Below, one piece after another: positions 26,845 through 35,073 of a DNA stretch of 64,000 bases. The notes below the pieces were generated by a model. The model was given only the letters and a program-made list of their open reading frames with translations, was not told where the DNA came from and searched no databases. The stretch is taken from positions 2,418,001-2,482,000 of the forward strand of contig NZ_CP015378.1 in assembly GCF_001629705.1 (NCBI RefSeq). The letters run 5' to 3'. The position numbers and the translations under genes are program-made. Source of the stretch: Fictibacillus phosphorivorans. Lineage in GTDB: Bacteria > Bacillota > Bacilli > Bacillales > Fictibacillaceae. The first letter of the stretch is position 1; every line of letters begins with the position of its first letter.

Positions 26845-26872
26845 TATCATATGAAAGGATCTATAATAAGGT
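26845..26872 (-). promoter_or_regulatory. Sigma-K-like promoter of the Ig-repeat gene
   Basis: On the minus strand, AC (in CACC) is followed after 17 nt by CATATGATA, matching AC-N16/17-CATAnnnTA. It lies ~31 nt upstream of the ATG. Confidence 0.55.
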
Positions 26873-26910
26873 GAATGATTTACTCAGTGAACTGAGCCAT
26901 GAACTTGTTT

Positions 26911-27756
26911 CTACTTTTTCTCGACAGGGATCCATATTTCTGTTCTGTTTCCACTCGGTTTTGAGATATCTTGAGCATACATTTCGATTTCTGGTAAACC
27001 TGCATGCTGATAGTCAGTTGCAGGAAACCATTCATGATACACTTGATGAAACCCTTTTTGTACTGCCTCCGAAATTGTTCCGTAACATGAAAATACTGCC
27101 CAAGTAGCAGAAGGAATTTCTATACTAGTCCAATGCTCAGTTATATGTTCTGCTTCACTTCTTTTCCCAATCATATAGGTGAATTCCTCATCAAAATTAC
27201 ATGTTATACCCAGTATGGTGTGACGATTAGAATCTTGAGTGATTTCATCAAGGGTTCCGTCTCGCATACATTCTCCCCAAAAATCTTGCCGTGTTCGCCC
27301 TTCATCTCCACAAGTTAACGTTGTTGTTTTACCACAAATCATAAACGAGTCTTTTTCATCAATTATGTATTCTAGTTCACGATCGCCAGAGATCGTTAGT
27401 TGGAACGATATCCGTGGGAACGCTTTTAATGAAACGCCAGATCGACGAGCTTCAGATGGTGGGATTCCATGAATCTTCCGAAATGCCTTGGAAAACGATT
27501 CTGGTGTTTTGTATCCATATTTCATTGCAACATCTATTACTTTTGAAGAAGAGATGGCAAGTTCTTGAGCAGCTAAAGTCAGCTTTCGTTTACGAACATA
27601 CTCAGCTACTGTCATTCCCGAAATCATATAAAACATTCGTTGAAAATGGAACGGTGAAGAATATGCTATCTTTGCAATTTGGGCGATGTTTAAGGGTTCT
27701 TCCATATTGCTCTCCATGTAGTCCAAAGCTTTTTCCATTCGATTTAGCCACTCCAT
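26911..27756 (-). CDS. AraC-family regulator with GyrI-like effector domain
   Basis: Residues 1-~105 hold two helix-turn-helix motifs (NIAQIAKIAYSSPFHFQRMF; VIDVAMKYGYKTPESFSKAFRKIHGIPPSEAR). Residues ~125-280 form a GyrI-like/SOUL-type ligand pocket ending in EIWIPVEKK, as in Rob/MarA-like multidrug sensors. 281 aa. The target is unknown; local genes are candidates. GAGGTGG precedes the ATG. Confidence 0.9.
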   Translation of the reverse strand: MEWLNRMEKALDYMESNMEEPLNIAQIAKIAYSSPFHFQRMFYMISGMTVAEYVRKRKLTLAAQELAISSSKVIDVAMKYGYKTPESFSKAFRKIHGIPPSEARRSGVSLKAFPRISFQLTISGDRELEYIIDEKDSFMICGKTTTLTCGDEGRTRQDFWGECMRDGTLDEITQDSNRHTILGITCNFDEEFTYMIGKRSEAEHITEHWTSIEIPSATWAVFSCYGTISEAVQKGFHQVYHEWFPATDYQHAGLPEIEMYAQDISKPSGNRTEIWIPVEKK

Positions 27757-27942
27757 ACTGAACCACCTCTATCACTCTGTTAGAATAGATCAATAAAGTT
27801 ATACTTCGCTCTTCTTTTCAGTAAACCTCCTATCATCTCATTTCATACCCGTTCATTAAAAGCACGGAATGACAGGAAAGCTTCATTTACTACTCCTAAA
27901 ATGAAAGGGTAACCATTAAATCATTGAAAAGAGGGATCGGAG

Positions 27943-28656
27943 TTGAAGATAAGAGTAGCAAGTTTGATCACAATCGGAATGTTATTCTCAAACAGTCCAG
28001 CTGCATGGGCTCAGCCTTTTCAACAGAATTACGTAGAATATGTTGCGTTAGGTGATTCCATAGCCGCAGGAATGACGCCTTATGGTGGCTATGATGAGAG
28101 CTATCCAGATATGCTGAAAGATATGTTTAAGCGAAAAAGTACCACAATGAAAGACTATGATAATTTCGCGACCTCAGGTTATACCTCTGAACAACTGAAA
28201 CAGGATGTTCAAAACAACTCTGCTGTGCGTAAAGAACTCCGTGAAGCTACTCATATTACAATCACAATAGGAGCAAACGACCTCTTTCAAAGACTTCTAG
28301 CCGATCCATCAACTGCACAACAAGGCATTGATACAGCGAGTTCGAATTTAGATGTGATTCTTGAAACGATCAACGAACTAAATCCCCATGCAAAAGTGTA
28401 TGTTATGGGCTATTACAATCCTTTTTCTTATTACCCAGATGAAGTTCAAAATTTCCTTGTTCCTCTTTCAGATTCTTTAAATCATGAGATCGAAACTAGA
28501 GCTATTGAAAACGGTGATCGATACGTCACGACAGCTCAAGCCATTGATTCTAAATTTGAGAAGTATATGCCTAATCCTGAGGATAACCATTTAAATGTAA
28601 AAGGATATGAGGCGATTGCTAAAGAGTTTTGGAAGATAATAAAGAAAGATGATTAA
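27943..28656 (+). CDS. Secreted SGNH/GDSL hydrolase
   Basis: A 23-residue signal peptide ends near AWAQ. Block I is YVALGDSIAAG (nucleophile Ser), block III is TIGANDLF, and block V is DNHLNVKG with the Asp-x-x-His pair. 237 aa; esterase or lipase acting outside the cell is likely, as in LipC-type spore or secreted enzymes. TTG start with AGAGGG at 7 nt. It converges on the next AraC gene across a shared terminator. Confidence 0.88.
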   Translation: MKIRVASLITIGMLFSNSPAAWAQPFQQNYVEYVALGDSIAAGMTPYGGYDESYPDMLKDMFKRKSTTMKDYDNFATSGYTSEQLKQDVQNNSAVRKELREATHITITIGANDLFQRLLADPSTAQQGIDTASSNLDVILETINELNPHAKVYVMGYYNPFSYYPDEVQNFLVPLSDSLNHEIETRAIENGDRYVTTAQAIDSKFEKYMPNPEDNHLNVKGYEAIAKEFWKIIKKDD

Positions 28657-28657
28657 G

Positions 28658-28684
28658 AAAAGACTCGTCTATGACGAGTCTTTT
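28658..28684. terminator. Bidirectional terminator
   Basis: A perfect 12-bp stem AAAAGACTCGTC/GACGAGTCTTTT with a 3-nt loop between convergent genes. Confidence 0.85.
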
Positions 28685-28689
28685 CAAAG

Positions 28690-29562
28690 TTATTCATCGA
28701 AACCAAGATTTAGAGGTTCTTCCGGTAAGTTTTCAGAACCCATCATATTCGTTGTAGGTTCGGATTCATCTACTTCTTCAAACTTAAACCCATCTGCCCA
28801 TACTTTCCCTTGTCCCGCTAGCAGCACTCCGAAATGCATCGAAGCACTTTCCGCAGGAACATCTAGTACCACTTTATAATAGTTCCAATCGGAAGTTCCC
28901 GTAATCGAGCGGTTATCCATATTATCAAATTGAACAACATCCCCTGATTGATTATCGATACGAAACCAAGCACCACATTTTGTAACTTCTTCTGTTTTTA
29001 AATAACAAGACATCTTCATTCTTTTTCCTCTGAATCGGTCGGCCGCAACACTCTGCATCATCGTACCAAATTGACCTTCATCCATATCCCCGGTCGCATA
29101 TAGCAGGCCTGATTTAGTCCCCGTATGGAATACTTTATCATCCGTTTCCATGCGATAATCACCAGGATGCGAACCGCTTAACATCCATCCTTTTACTGTC
29201 GTTGTTTGGCTCATTTCATTTTCCTCCATCCCACTAATGGTTCTCATCAGTTTTCGATACTTTCCAGGTGGCATGTTGTACAGTTCTTTAAATGAACGTG
29301 TAAACGCTTCTTGTGATTGAAACTGTAATGAAAATGCGATGTGTATAATGGACTCATCCGAATAGAGAAGGTACATCGCCGCTATCGCTAACCGACGCTT
29401 CCGAATATAATCACTGATCGTTTGACCCGTTTCTTTTTTAAAAATCCGCGATAAATGAAATTTTGAATAACCCACCTCATTGGCATAATGTTCGAGGAAC
29501 CAGTCATCTTGCAAATGTTCCTCAATGTAACGAATGGTCTCCTTCGTGACTTCACTGTACAT
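28690..29562 (-). CDS. AraC-family regulator with beta-sandwich C-terminal domain
   Basis: The N-terminal ~105 residues hold the double helix-turn-helix (YANEVGYSKFHLSRIFKKET; IHIAFSLQFQSQEAFTRSF). The rest (~130-285) is a predicted beta-sandwich like those that bind ligands or carbohydrates (WFRIDNQSGDVVQFDNM, HFGVLLAGQGKVWADGF). 290 aa from ATG 29562 behind GAGGTG. Role unknown. Known in Bacillus-type genomes as AraC proteins with an unusual C-terminal part. Confidence 0.85.
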   Translation of the reverse strand: MYSEVTKETIRYIEEHLQDDWFLEHYANEVGYSKFHLSRIFKKETGQTISDYIRKRRLAIAAMYLLYSDESIIHIAFSLQFQSQEAFTRSFKELYNMPPGKYRKLMRTISGMEENEMSQTTTVKGWMLSGSHPGDYRMETDDKVFHTGTKSGLLYATGDMDEGQFGTMMQSVAADRFRGKRMKMSCYLKTEEVTKCGAWFRIDNQSGDVVQFDNMDNRSITGTSDWNYYKVVLDVPAESASMHFGVLLAGQGKVWADGFKFEEVDESEPTTNMMGSENLPEEPLNLGFDE

Positions 29563-29742
29563 CTTGCTCACCTCACTATTATCATAATAGAAGGAGAAAC
29601 TGAATTTTTGATATTATTTGCTAACCTAACTATATTTTCCATCAATTAAATGGCAAAGCCAAATTAATTAGTTCTCTAATCTATAATAAAAAATGCACTT
29701 CCTCTTGTTGGGGAAATGCATCCATTTCATGTTTATTTATGT

Positions 29743-30216
29743 TTAATATACCTCTTGATTATTAGAGGTGAATTTCATCCTCAATTTTAATGCAACCATG
29801 CTACTGGATATTCCAGTTAACAGAAACAGCCAAGTAAACCATACCAGTCCCACAGTCGGAGATCTAAACGTTAACGAACTAGCCACAAATAATGTAAGAC
29901 CGAGTATCATGAAAAACAAGCTCAGTTTGTTTGTGTGATTTCTTAAAAGCCATGTAGCAAGTATTACAAGGATATAAAGTAAACTGATTGTCATGAGTAT
30001 TGGAAATAGAGGTTTAAATTTTGCAGCATAAATGAAATGATCAAATCCTGATATCTCAGAGACGTTGGTTACCGTTCCATGTTTCCATTTTGAAAAAATA
30101 GCCGAGTACTTCCATTCCCACTGTGTATCTCTTAATTCACTTCCTTCATACCATGCTGAAAACGTTGAAACAAGAAACACGATAACTGCGAAAACAAATT
30201 GAATAACATATGACAT
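29743..30216 (-). CDS. Membrane protein, possibly DUF4306/YjdJ-like, 157 aa
   Basis: Four TM helices (about 4-22, 71-92, 100-115 and 122-142). The loop after the first helix has SAWYEGSELRDTQWEWKYSA, which recalls the conserved segment of the YjdJ/DUF4306 family; this link is from memory and moderate. Function unknown. GAGAGGAA precedes the ATG. Confidence 0.6.
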   Translation of the reverse strand: MSYVIQFVFAVIVFLVSTFSAWYEGSELRDTQWEWKYSAIFSKWKHGTVTNVSEISGFDHFIYAAKFKPLFPILMTISLLYILVILATWLLRNHTNKLSLFFMILGLTLFVASSLTFRSPTVGLVWFTWLFLLTGISSSMVALKLRMKFTSNNQEVY

Positions 30217-30403
30217 AAGTAGATTTCCTCTCGCTTGATAATGTACCTTATTTTACCATGAGAAACCTTTCGTTGCTTACTACTATTTGACTAAATTTTA
30301 CTCTAAGGCAAATTAATTCTTGAAAGACAGTAAATTTCTCACCACCAACATACATTATATGGTAATTTAGTAACATATACCATAAACAGAGGTGCAACCA
30401 CTT

Positions 30404-30661
30404 ATGAAAAAGTACATGGGGTTATTTGCAATAATCATTTTTATCGTGAGTTTGATTCCAACTTGGCTTGGAAAATATATTGAATTCTTTGCAGCTTCTT
30501 ATGCATGGTTTGCACTTTGGGGCTATATTATTGCCTGGATCTTAACACTTTTCTCTAGTAAAGGGAAATGGAAAACGGCTAGTATTTTGACGCTAACCTT
30601 ATCTGGATTAATCGTGATAATCACTGTTTTTTTCTTAATCGTAACTTGGAATAAACCCTAA
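30404..30661 (+). CDS. Small membrane protein, 85 aa
   Basis: The ATG at 30404 is preferred over the GTG at 30392, which overlaps the AGAGG site. Three hydrophobic helices (about 5-20, 28-50 and 60-80) with a short KGKWKT loop. No family recognised. The gene is alone on its strand. Confidence 0.55.
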   Translation: MKKYMGLFAIIIFIVSLIPTWLGKYIEFFAASYAWFALWGYIIAWILTLFSSKGKWKTASILTLTLSGLIVIITVFFLIVTWNKP

Positions 30662-30706
30662 TCTAACGAGCTGTAATAGACCAGATTATTAGTCTGGTCT
30701 TTTAAA

Positions 30707-31144
30707 TTACACGATTTTCTCCGCTAACTCTAGAATAATCCCCTCTGGACCACGAACATAGCAAAGTCTGTAGCTGTTTTCATATTGCTCAATCTCACTA
30801 AAAATCTCTATGCCTTTCTCTTTCAAAATGGCAACAATAGCCTCAAGATCCTTAACTGCAAAGCAGATATGTCGAATACCTAGTGTATTTGGTGAGGGTT
30901 GTTGAGGAGCGGAAACATCAGTTGGTGAATTATATTTAACTAGCTCTAACCAAGCCTGTCCATCTGGCATTCCTAGTCCTACACATTCTGTTCTAACATT
31001 CTTTAGTCCAACAATCCTGTCTAACTGATCTCCTTCTAGTCCCCATTCCGCCTTCACTTCAAGACCTATATCAAGGAAAAATGCTTTCGCTTCTGAAAGG
31101 TTGTTTACGTTTATACTCACATGATCAATTCTATTAATCTTCAC
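30707..31144 (-). CDS. VOC-superfamily protein (glyoxalase/epimerase-like)
   Basis: Two beta-alpha-beta-beta-beta modules: KINRIDHVSINVNNLSEAK opens the first and RHICFAVKDLEAIV the second, with metal-type residues His7 (DHVSI), His in IRHICF and Glu in IILELAE. It resembles methylmalonyl-CoA epimerase or lactoylglutathione lyase-like members. The GTG at 31144 is chosen because GGAGG lies 8 nt upstream; 145 aa is a normal length. Substrate unknown. Confidence 0.8.
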   Translation of the reverse strand: MKINRIDHVSINVNNLSEAKAFFLDIGLEVKAEWGLEGDQLDRIVGLKNVRTECVGLGMPDGQAWLELVKYNSPTDVSAPQQPSPNTLGIRHICFAVKDLEAIVAILKEKGIEIFSEIEQYENSYRLCYVRGPEGIILELAEKIV

Positions 31145-31435
31145 AAACAATTCCTCCGATGTTCGTTTTGGTTCATAAGATATATTCGATTGCACTACTC
31201 TAATACCTTTCTTTAAATGAAAGCTCCCCAGTGAAACTTATGTCACTCAAGAGTCCCATCCTATTTTAAGATACTTATCTAGTTAAATAGATACACACAA
31301 AAACTCCTAAAAATAGAACATTCACATTCACTTCTATAGTAAGACATTATCATTTTTCAACAACCTCACTTGATTTCATATACACATTTCCTTTTCTGTA
31401 TTATATTGGAACACATTAAGAGGAGGAGAGTTATT

Positions 31436-32089
31436 ATGAAAAAGTTTTTAAGTCTATTTACAGTGCTTGTTTTTTCACTCGTGCTCGTTGCTCCATCGTT
31501 TGCGTCTGCAGCGCAGAAGTTGATTCAACCAATCAACAACGCTTATATTACCGCTGGCTATTTAAACGCTAACTATCAAAAGAAATTTGGTTTTAAACAC
31601 TATGGTTGGGATTTAACTTCTTCTAACAGCAGCAGAGCGGTTTGGGCAAGTGGATCTGGGAAGGTCTTAGCTACAGGCTACGATAACGTTTTAGGAAACA
31701 CCGTCATTGTGAAATATCCTGCAGCATACATCCATTCAACAGGAGCAACGAAAGATCTTGTGTTCCGTTATAATCACTTAGCTTCAATTGCTGTGTCTAA
31801 AGGACAAAGTGTTACAAAGGATACGCGATTAGGTAACTATGGAAATACAGGTTTGTATTCAACGGGGCCGCACCTTCACCTTGAAATTGATACAGACACG
31901 ACTTATTATCAATACTCTCCAACATTAGGATCGAGTTCTAATATTATAAAAGCGGGTACAGCAAGCACGGTATTATCTCCGAAGAATGTTTTATATACCA
32001 AAGTTTCTGCTCCTGATAACCAAAGCATCTATATCATAGGAGATGGCTATCAATCCTCTTCTGAAGATGACCTTCCTTTTAAAAATTAA
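31436..32089 (+). CDS. Secreted M23-family peptidase (LytM domain)
   Basis: Signal peptide 1-26 (ends SASAA). The zinc-endopeptidase motifs are HYGWD (His55, Asp59) and HLHLE (His146, His148), spaced as in LytM/lysostaphin-type enzymes that cut cell wall peptide bridges. 217 aa from ATG 31436 with AGGAGGAG. A C-terminal ~50-residue polar tail follows the domain. Likely acts on peptidoglycan outside the cell. Confidence 0.88.
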   Translation: MKKFLSLFTVLVFSLVLVAPSFASAAQKLIQPINNAYITAGYLNANYQKKFGFKHYGWDLTSSNSSRAVWASGSGKVLATGYDNVLGNTVIVKYPAAYIHSTGATKDLVFRYNHLASIAVSKGQSVTKDTRLGNYGNTGLYSTGPHLHLEIDTDTTYYQYSPTLGSSSNIIKAGTASTVLSPKNVLYTKVSAPDNQSIYIIGDGYQSSSEDDLPFKN

Positions 32090-32095
32090 TAAGAA

Positions 32096-32130
32096 AGAGA
32101 CAAAGCAAATCTCGCTTTGTCTCTTTTTTT
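32096..32130 (+). terminator. Terminator of the M23 peptidase gene
   Basis: An 11-bp stem AGAGACAAAGC/GCTTTGTCTCT, then seven T residues. Confidence 0.9.
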
Positions 32131-32141
32131 GTTCCCTTCAT

Positions 32142-32891
32142 TTAACCCAACTGGCGTTTAAACTTTTTACTAGCAAAGAAGTAAGCAACCACCATAATTC
32201 CGATACACCAAGTAAGCGCCATCCAAATATCATTTCCAACTGGTCCCTCATACAATAGAGCACGAATCGCGTTCACAATAGATGTTACGGGTTGATTTTC
32301 CGCAAAGATACGCACGATCTTTGGCATTGTTTCGGTAGGAACGAATGCTGAACTGATAAAGGGTAGGAATACGAGCGGGTACGAATAAGCGGTAGCTCCT
32401 TCCATTGAACTTGCTGTTAAACCAGGTATGACAGCGAGCCATGTAAGCGCTAGTGTAAATAGACCAAGTATCCCCGCTACAGAAAGCCAATCTAGAAGTC
32501 CTGCGTTAGAACGAAAACCCATCAGCAAGGCGACTAAAATAACAATCAAGATCGTAAGTGCATTTGAAACAAGTGAAGTTAAAACATGTGCCCACAATAC
32601 GGATGATCGTTTGATTGGCATGGTTATAAAACGAGCCATTAATCCACTCTTCACATCTGTAAACAGTCGAACAGACGTATAAGCCACGCCTGATGCGATC
32701 GCCATCAGCAAAATTCCCGGTAATAAGTAATTCACATAGTTGTCTGTCCCAGTCTCAATGGCACCGCCGAATACATAAACAAACAATAACATCATCATAA
32801 TCGGTGTAATAGCCACCGTGATAATCGTATCCGGACTTCGCATGATATTACGCATTAAACGCCCTAATAAAGTTCCTGTTATCCTTTTCAT
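32142..32891 (-). CDS. ABC-2 type transporter permease (DrrB-like)
   Basis: The 249-aa protein has six TM helices and the ABC-2 signature region GAIETGTDNYVNYLLPGILLM after the first. It pairs with the ATPase encoded directly upstream (1-nt spacing). Together they form an exporter, probably for a drug, lipid or peptide. Start ATG with AAAGGAGAG. Last gene of the padR-DUF1048-ATPase-permease set. Confidence 0.88.
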   Translation of the reverse strand: MKRITGTLLGRLMRNIMRSPDTIITVAITPIMMMLLFVYVFGGAIETGTDNYVNYLLPGILLMAIASGVAYTSVRLFTDVKSGLMARFITMPIKRSSVLWAHVLTSLVSNALTILIVILVALLMGFRSNAGLLDWLSVAGILGLFTLALTWLAVIPGLTASSMEGATAYSYPLVFLPFISSAFVPTETMPKIVRIFAENQPVTSIVNAIRALLYEGPVGNDIWMALTWCIGIMVVAYFFASKKFKRQLG

Positions 32892-33653
32892 CTACACACT
32901 CTCCTTTTTACCGATGATGTTGAGGAAAATATCCTCGAGCGATGGCTGCTTTTCAACGTACTCCACTATAGCTTTCGGAAACATCTCTTTCAGTTCTTGC
33001 AGCGTGCCGGTCTTAATGATTACTCCACCATGTAAAATCGCGATACTGTCCGCGAGCTGCTCGGCTTCTTCCAAGTATTGTGTGGTCAATAATATGGTCG
33101 TACCACCATTCGCAAGTTCTTTTACAGTACTCCAAACTTCAATACGTGCTTCAGGATCAAGTCCTGTTGTTGGTTCGTCAAGAAAAATGACGTCTGGTGC
33201 TCCAATTAGACTCATGGCAATGTCAAGCCTTCGTTTCATCCCACCTGAATATTGGTCACTGCGTTTATTCGCGGCTTCCGATAAGCTGAATCTTGCAAGT
33301 AAATGATCTGCGACCTCACCTGGATTGTTAACACCTCTTAATTTAGCGATCATCATTAGGTTTTCCCGCCCTGTAAGCATTTCGTCTAAAGCTGCAAACT
33401 GCCCTGTTAAACTAATGCTTTGACGGACTCCATCGGGTTGGCGATTGACATCAAATCCGCAGATTAGCGCTTCCCCTTCATCCGCTTTCATCAATGTAGA
33501 AAGAATGTTGACGATCGTCGTCTTCCCCGCTCCATTTGATCCTAACAAAGCGAAGATTTCTCCCCTATTCACCTCTAAATCTACTCCTTTTAAGACTTCC
33601 TTATCTTTGAAAGACTTTTTCAAGCGTTTTATAGAAATCGTTGTTTGATTCAT
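32892..33653 (-). CDS. ABC transporter ATP-binding protein (DrrA-like)
   Basis: Walker A GSNGAGKTT (about 38-46), Q-loop region SLTGQFAAL, signature YSGGMKRRLDIA, Walker B VIFLDEPTTGLD and the H-loop TTQYLEEAEQLAD (Gln replaces the usual switch His). The C-terminal SLEDIFLNIIGK is typical of DrrA daunorubicin-type exporters. 253 aa from ATG 33653 with GAGGAGG. A palindromic candidate operator lies 47 nt upstream of the start. Confidence 0.9.
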   Translation of the reverse strand: MNQTTISIKRLKKSFKDKEVLKGVDLEVNRGEIFALLGSNGAGKTTIVNILSTLMKADEGEALICGFDVNRQPDGVRQSISLTGQFAALDEMLTGRENLMMIAKLRGVNNPGEVADHLLARFSLSEAANKRSDQYSGGMKRRLDIAMSLIGAPDVIFLDEPTTGLDPEARIEVWSTVKELANGGTTILLTTQYLEEAEQLADSIAILHGGVIIKTGTLQELKEMFPKAIVEYVEKQPSLEDIFLNIIGKKESV

Positions 33654-33699
33654 GTTTTTCCTCCTCAATTTCACTATTTAGCACCGCCGATAATAAGTG

Positions 33700-33717
33700 T
33701 TACTTAGTACTGAGTAA
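33700..33717. promoter_or_regulatory. Candidate PadR operator upstream of the ABC genes
   Basis: TTACTTAGTACTGAGTAA is an 18-bp near-perfect palindrome (one mismatched pair). Its core ACTnAGTAC recurs upstream of padR at 34522 and 34599, which argues for a shared regulator. Confidence 0.55.
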
Positions 33718-33739
33718 AAAAATAACTGAATAGTTCCCT

Positions 33740-34105
33740 CTACATTCTATTCAGCCATAAATAATACTCTTTTCCTAATTCCTTCTTAATACTTTGGTTC
33801 AAACCTTCACGATATTTAGCAAAATAGGTCTTGGCGTTTGCTACGAGTTCATCTGCAAAAGATGCCACGTCTTCCCCTGTAATGTCTAGCACGGGTCTCC
33901 CTTCTGCTGCTCCTGCTTCAAACAAATCAATCAACTCATACTGGATGTGTAGCATATCTATCCCGTTTCCAGATGAAAAGTTCCACATATACGTTTGAAT
34001 CTTTTTAAATACAAACTGATAATCCTCCGGAAGAGCTTCAACACGCGCCATCATCATTTTGTATTCTTTCTTATCACCAATCATCTTTTTAATCCATTCC
34101 AACAT
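33740..34105 (-). CDS. DUF1048 family protein
   Basis: The 121-aa protein matches the DUF1048 pattern (KKEYKMMMARVEALPEDYQ; VLDITGEDVASFADEL), an all-helical family of unknown function found next to PadR regulators and ABC exporters. It is likely to work with the PadR protein or the exporter. AAAGGAGG precedes the ATG. It is 58 nt downstream of padR. Confidence 0.85.
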   Translation of the reverse strand: MLEWIKKMIGDKKEYKMMMARVEALPEDYQFVFKKIQTYMWNFSSGNGIDMLHIQYELIDLFEAGAAEGRPVLDITGEDVASFADELVANAKTYFAKYREGLNQSIKKELGKEYYLWLNRM

Positions 34106-34163
34106 ATTTCCTTCCTCCTTTTTATCCCTTCCATTTATAACGCCACCGAAACACTTTATGTGC

Positions 34164-34484
34164 TTACTGTGATTTCAATCCATTAATCTTTGAAGATACG
34201 AAATCCCATTTTCTCCAAAATGATTTAAGTTCTTGTCTGCCCGCTTCATTGAGCGTGTAAAACTTCCGAGGTGGTCCCATATCTGATGGCTTCTTGACGA
34301 TGTCTACTAATTTCTTTTTTTCTAACCGTACGAGGATCGTGTATACCGTACCCTCCACCACTTCTGTAAATCCTAGATCGTTTAAGCGTCGTGTAATTTC
34401 ATAGCCATAGGTTTCATGACGACTGATTATTTCTAACACACAGCCTTCAAGAGAACCTTTTAGCATTTCTGTTAAATTTTCGAT
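34164..34484 (-). CDS. PadR-family regulator; apparent ATC start
   Basis: The winged helix spans the protein (LEIISRHETYGYEITRRL; VVEGTVYTILVRLEKKKLV; MGPPRKFYTLNEAG). GGAGG lies 8 nt before an in-frame ATC at 34484, giving the N-terminus [I/M]ENLTEMLKGSLEG; the first ATG is six codons later and 26 nt from the site. Related PadR proteins begin MENLTEMLKG (recalled, not searched), supporting the ATC site. It probably represses this operon until a drug-like ligand binds. 106 aa. Confidence 0.8.
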   Translation of the reverse strand: MENLTEMLKGSLEGCVLEIISRHETYGYEITRRLNDLGFTEVVEGTVYTILVRLEKKKLVDIVKKPSDMGPPRKFYTLNEAGRQELKSFWRKWDFVSSKINGLKSQ

Positions 34485-34521
34485 GTCAGGAGCCTCCTTT
34501 ATTTCATATGACCTATAATAA

Positions 34522-34613
34522 GTATGACTTAGTACCGTTTTAAAAAAATAGAGTCAAAGTCACGATTACTATTTAGTATTACTTATTACCTCTACATTGT
34601 ATGACTGAGTACC
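34522..34613. promoter_or_regulatory. Repeated operator-like sites upstream of padR
   Basis: GTATGACTTAGTACC (34522-34536) and GTATGACTGAGTACC (34599-34613) differ at one base and lie 77 bp apart; AGTATTACTTATTACC (34575-34590) is a weaker copy. They share ACTnAGTAC with the palindrome at 33700. Confidence 0.55.
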
Positions 34614-34672
34614 AGAAATGTCAACTGTTTTCCAAAAAAGATTTAATTTACGAAAAATCGGCATTAAATAGT

Positions 34673-34703
34673 AAAAGACTCTCCAAGATAGGACGAGTCT
34701 TTT
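34673..34703 (-). terminator. Terminator of the 93-aa gene
   Basis: A 9-bp stem AAAAGACTC/GAGTCTTTT with a 13-nt loop; T residues follow on the minus strand. Confidence 0.6.
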
Positions 34704-34726
34704 CGTATTTGCTCATTAAACTACAT

Positions 34727-35008
34727 TCAAGAACGACGGGCACGAATTAGCTTTATCATGGCTACCAAGAGTATAATACCTGTAATACCCCAAGTTAGAA
34801 GAAAGGCAAGACCAAGTCCAATATTTGCGCCAATATATTCGTTATTGTAATCATCATAAAGCGCATAAGCTAGTGGAAAAGCAGCTATAAACATACCAAG
34901 TAGCAATAGTAGAATATTCTTTTTACTTTTGTGTTTTACAGAGAGATACATAACCATAAAAGAAAGAACGAGTATAACAAATGTTAAAATCGTCACCCAT
35001 GTTTCCAT
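34727..35008 (-). CDS. Membrane protein, 93 aa
   Basis: Three hydrophobic helices (about 4-24, 29-48 and 63-87) separated by KHKSKK and an acidic loop DDYNNEY. Basic C-terminal end RARRS. No family recognised. It lies between topB and the padR operon, same strand as both, with its own terminator. Confidence 0.55.
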   Translation of the reverse strand: METWVTILTFVILVLSFMVMYLSVKHKSKKNILLLLLGMFIAAFPLAYALYDDYNNEYIGANIGLGLAFLLTWGITGIILLVAMIKLIRARRS

Positions 35009-35073
35009 GATTTACTCATACCTCCTTTAATTCACTAATACTAAATTATAATATTCTCATACAAATCATACTT

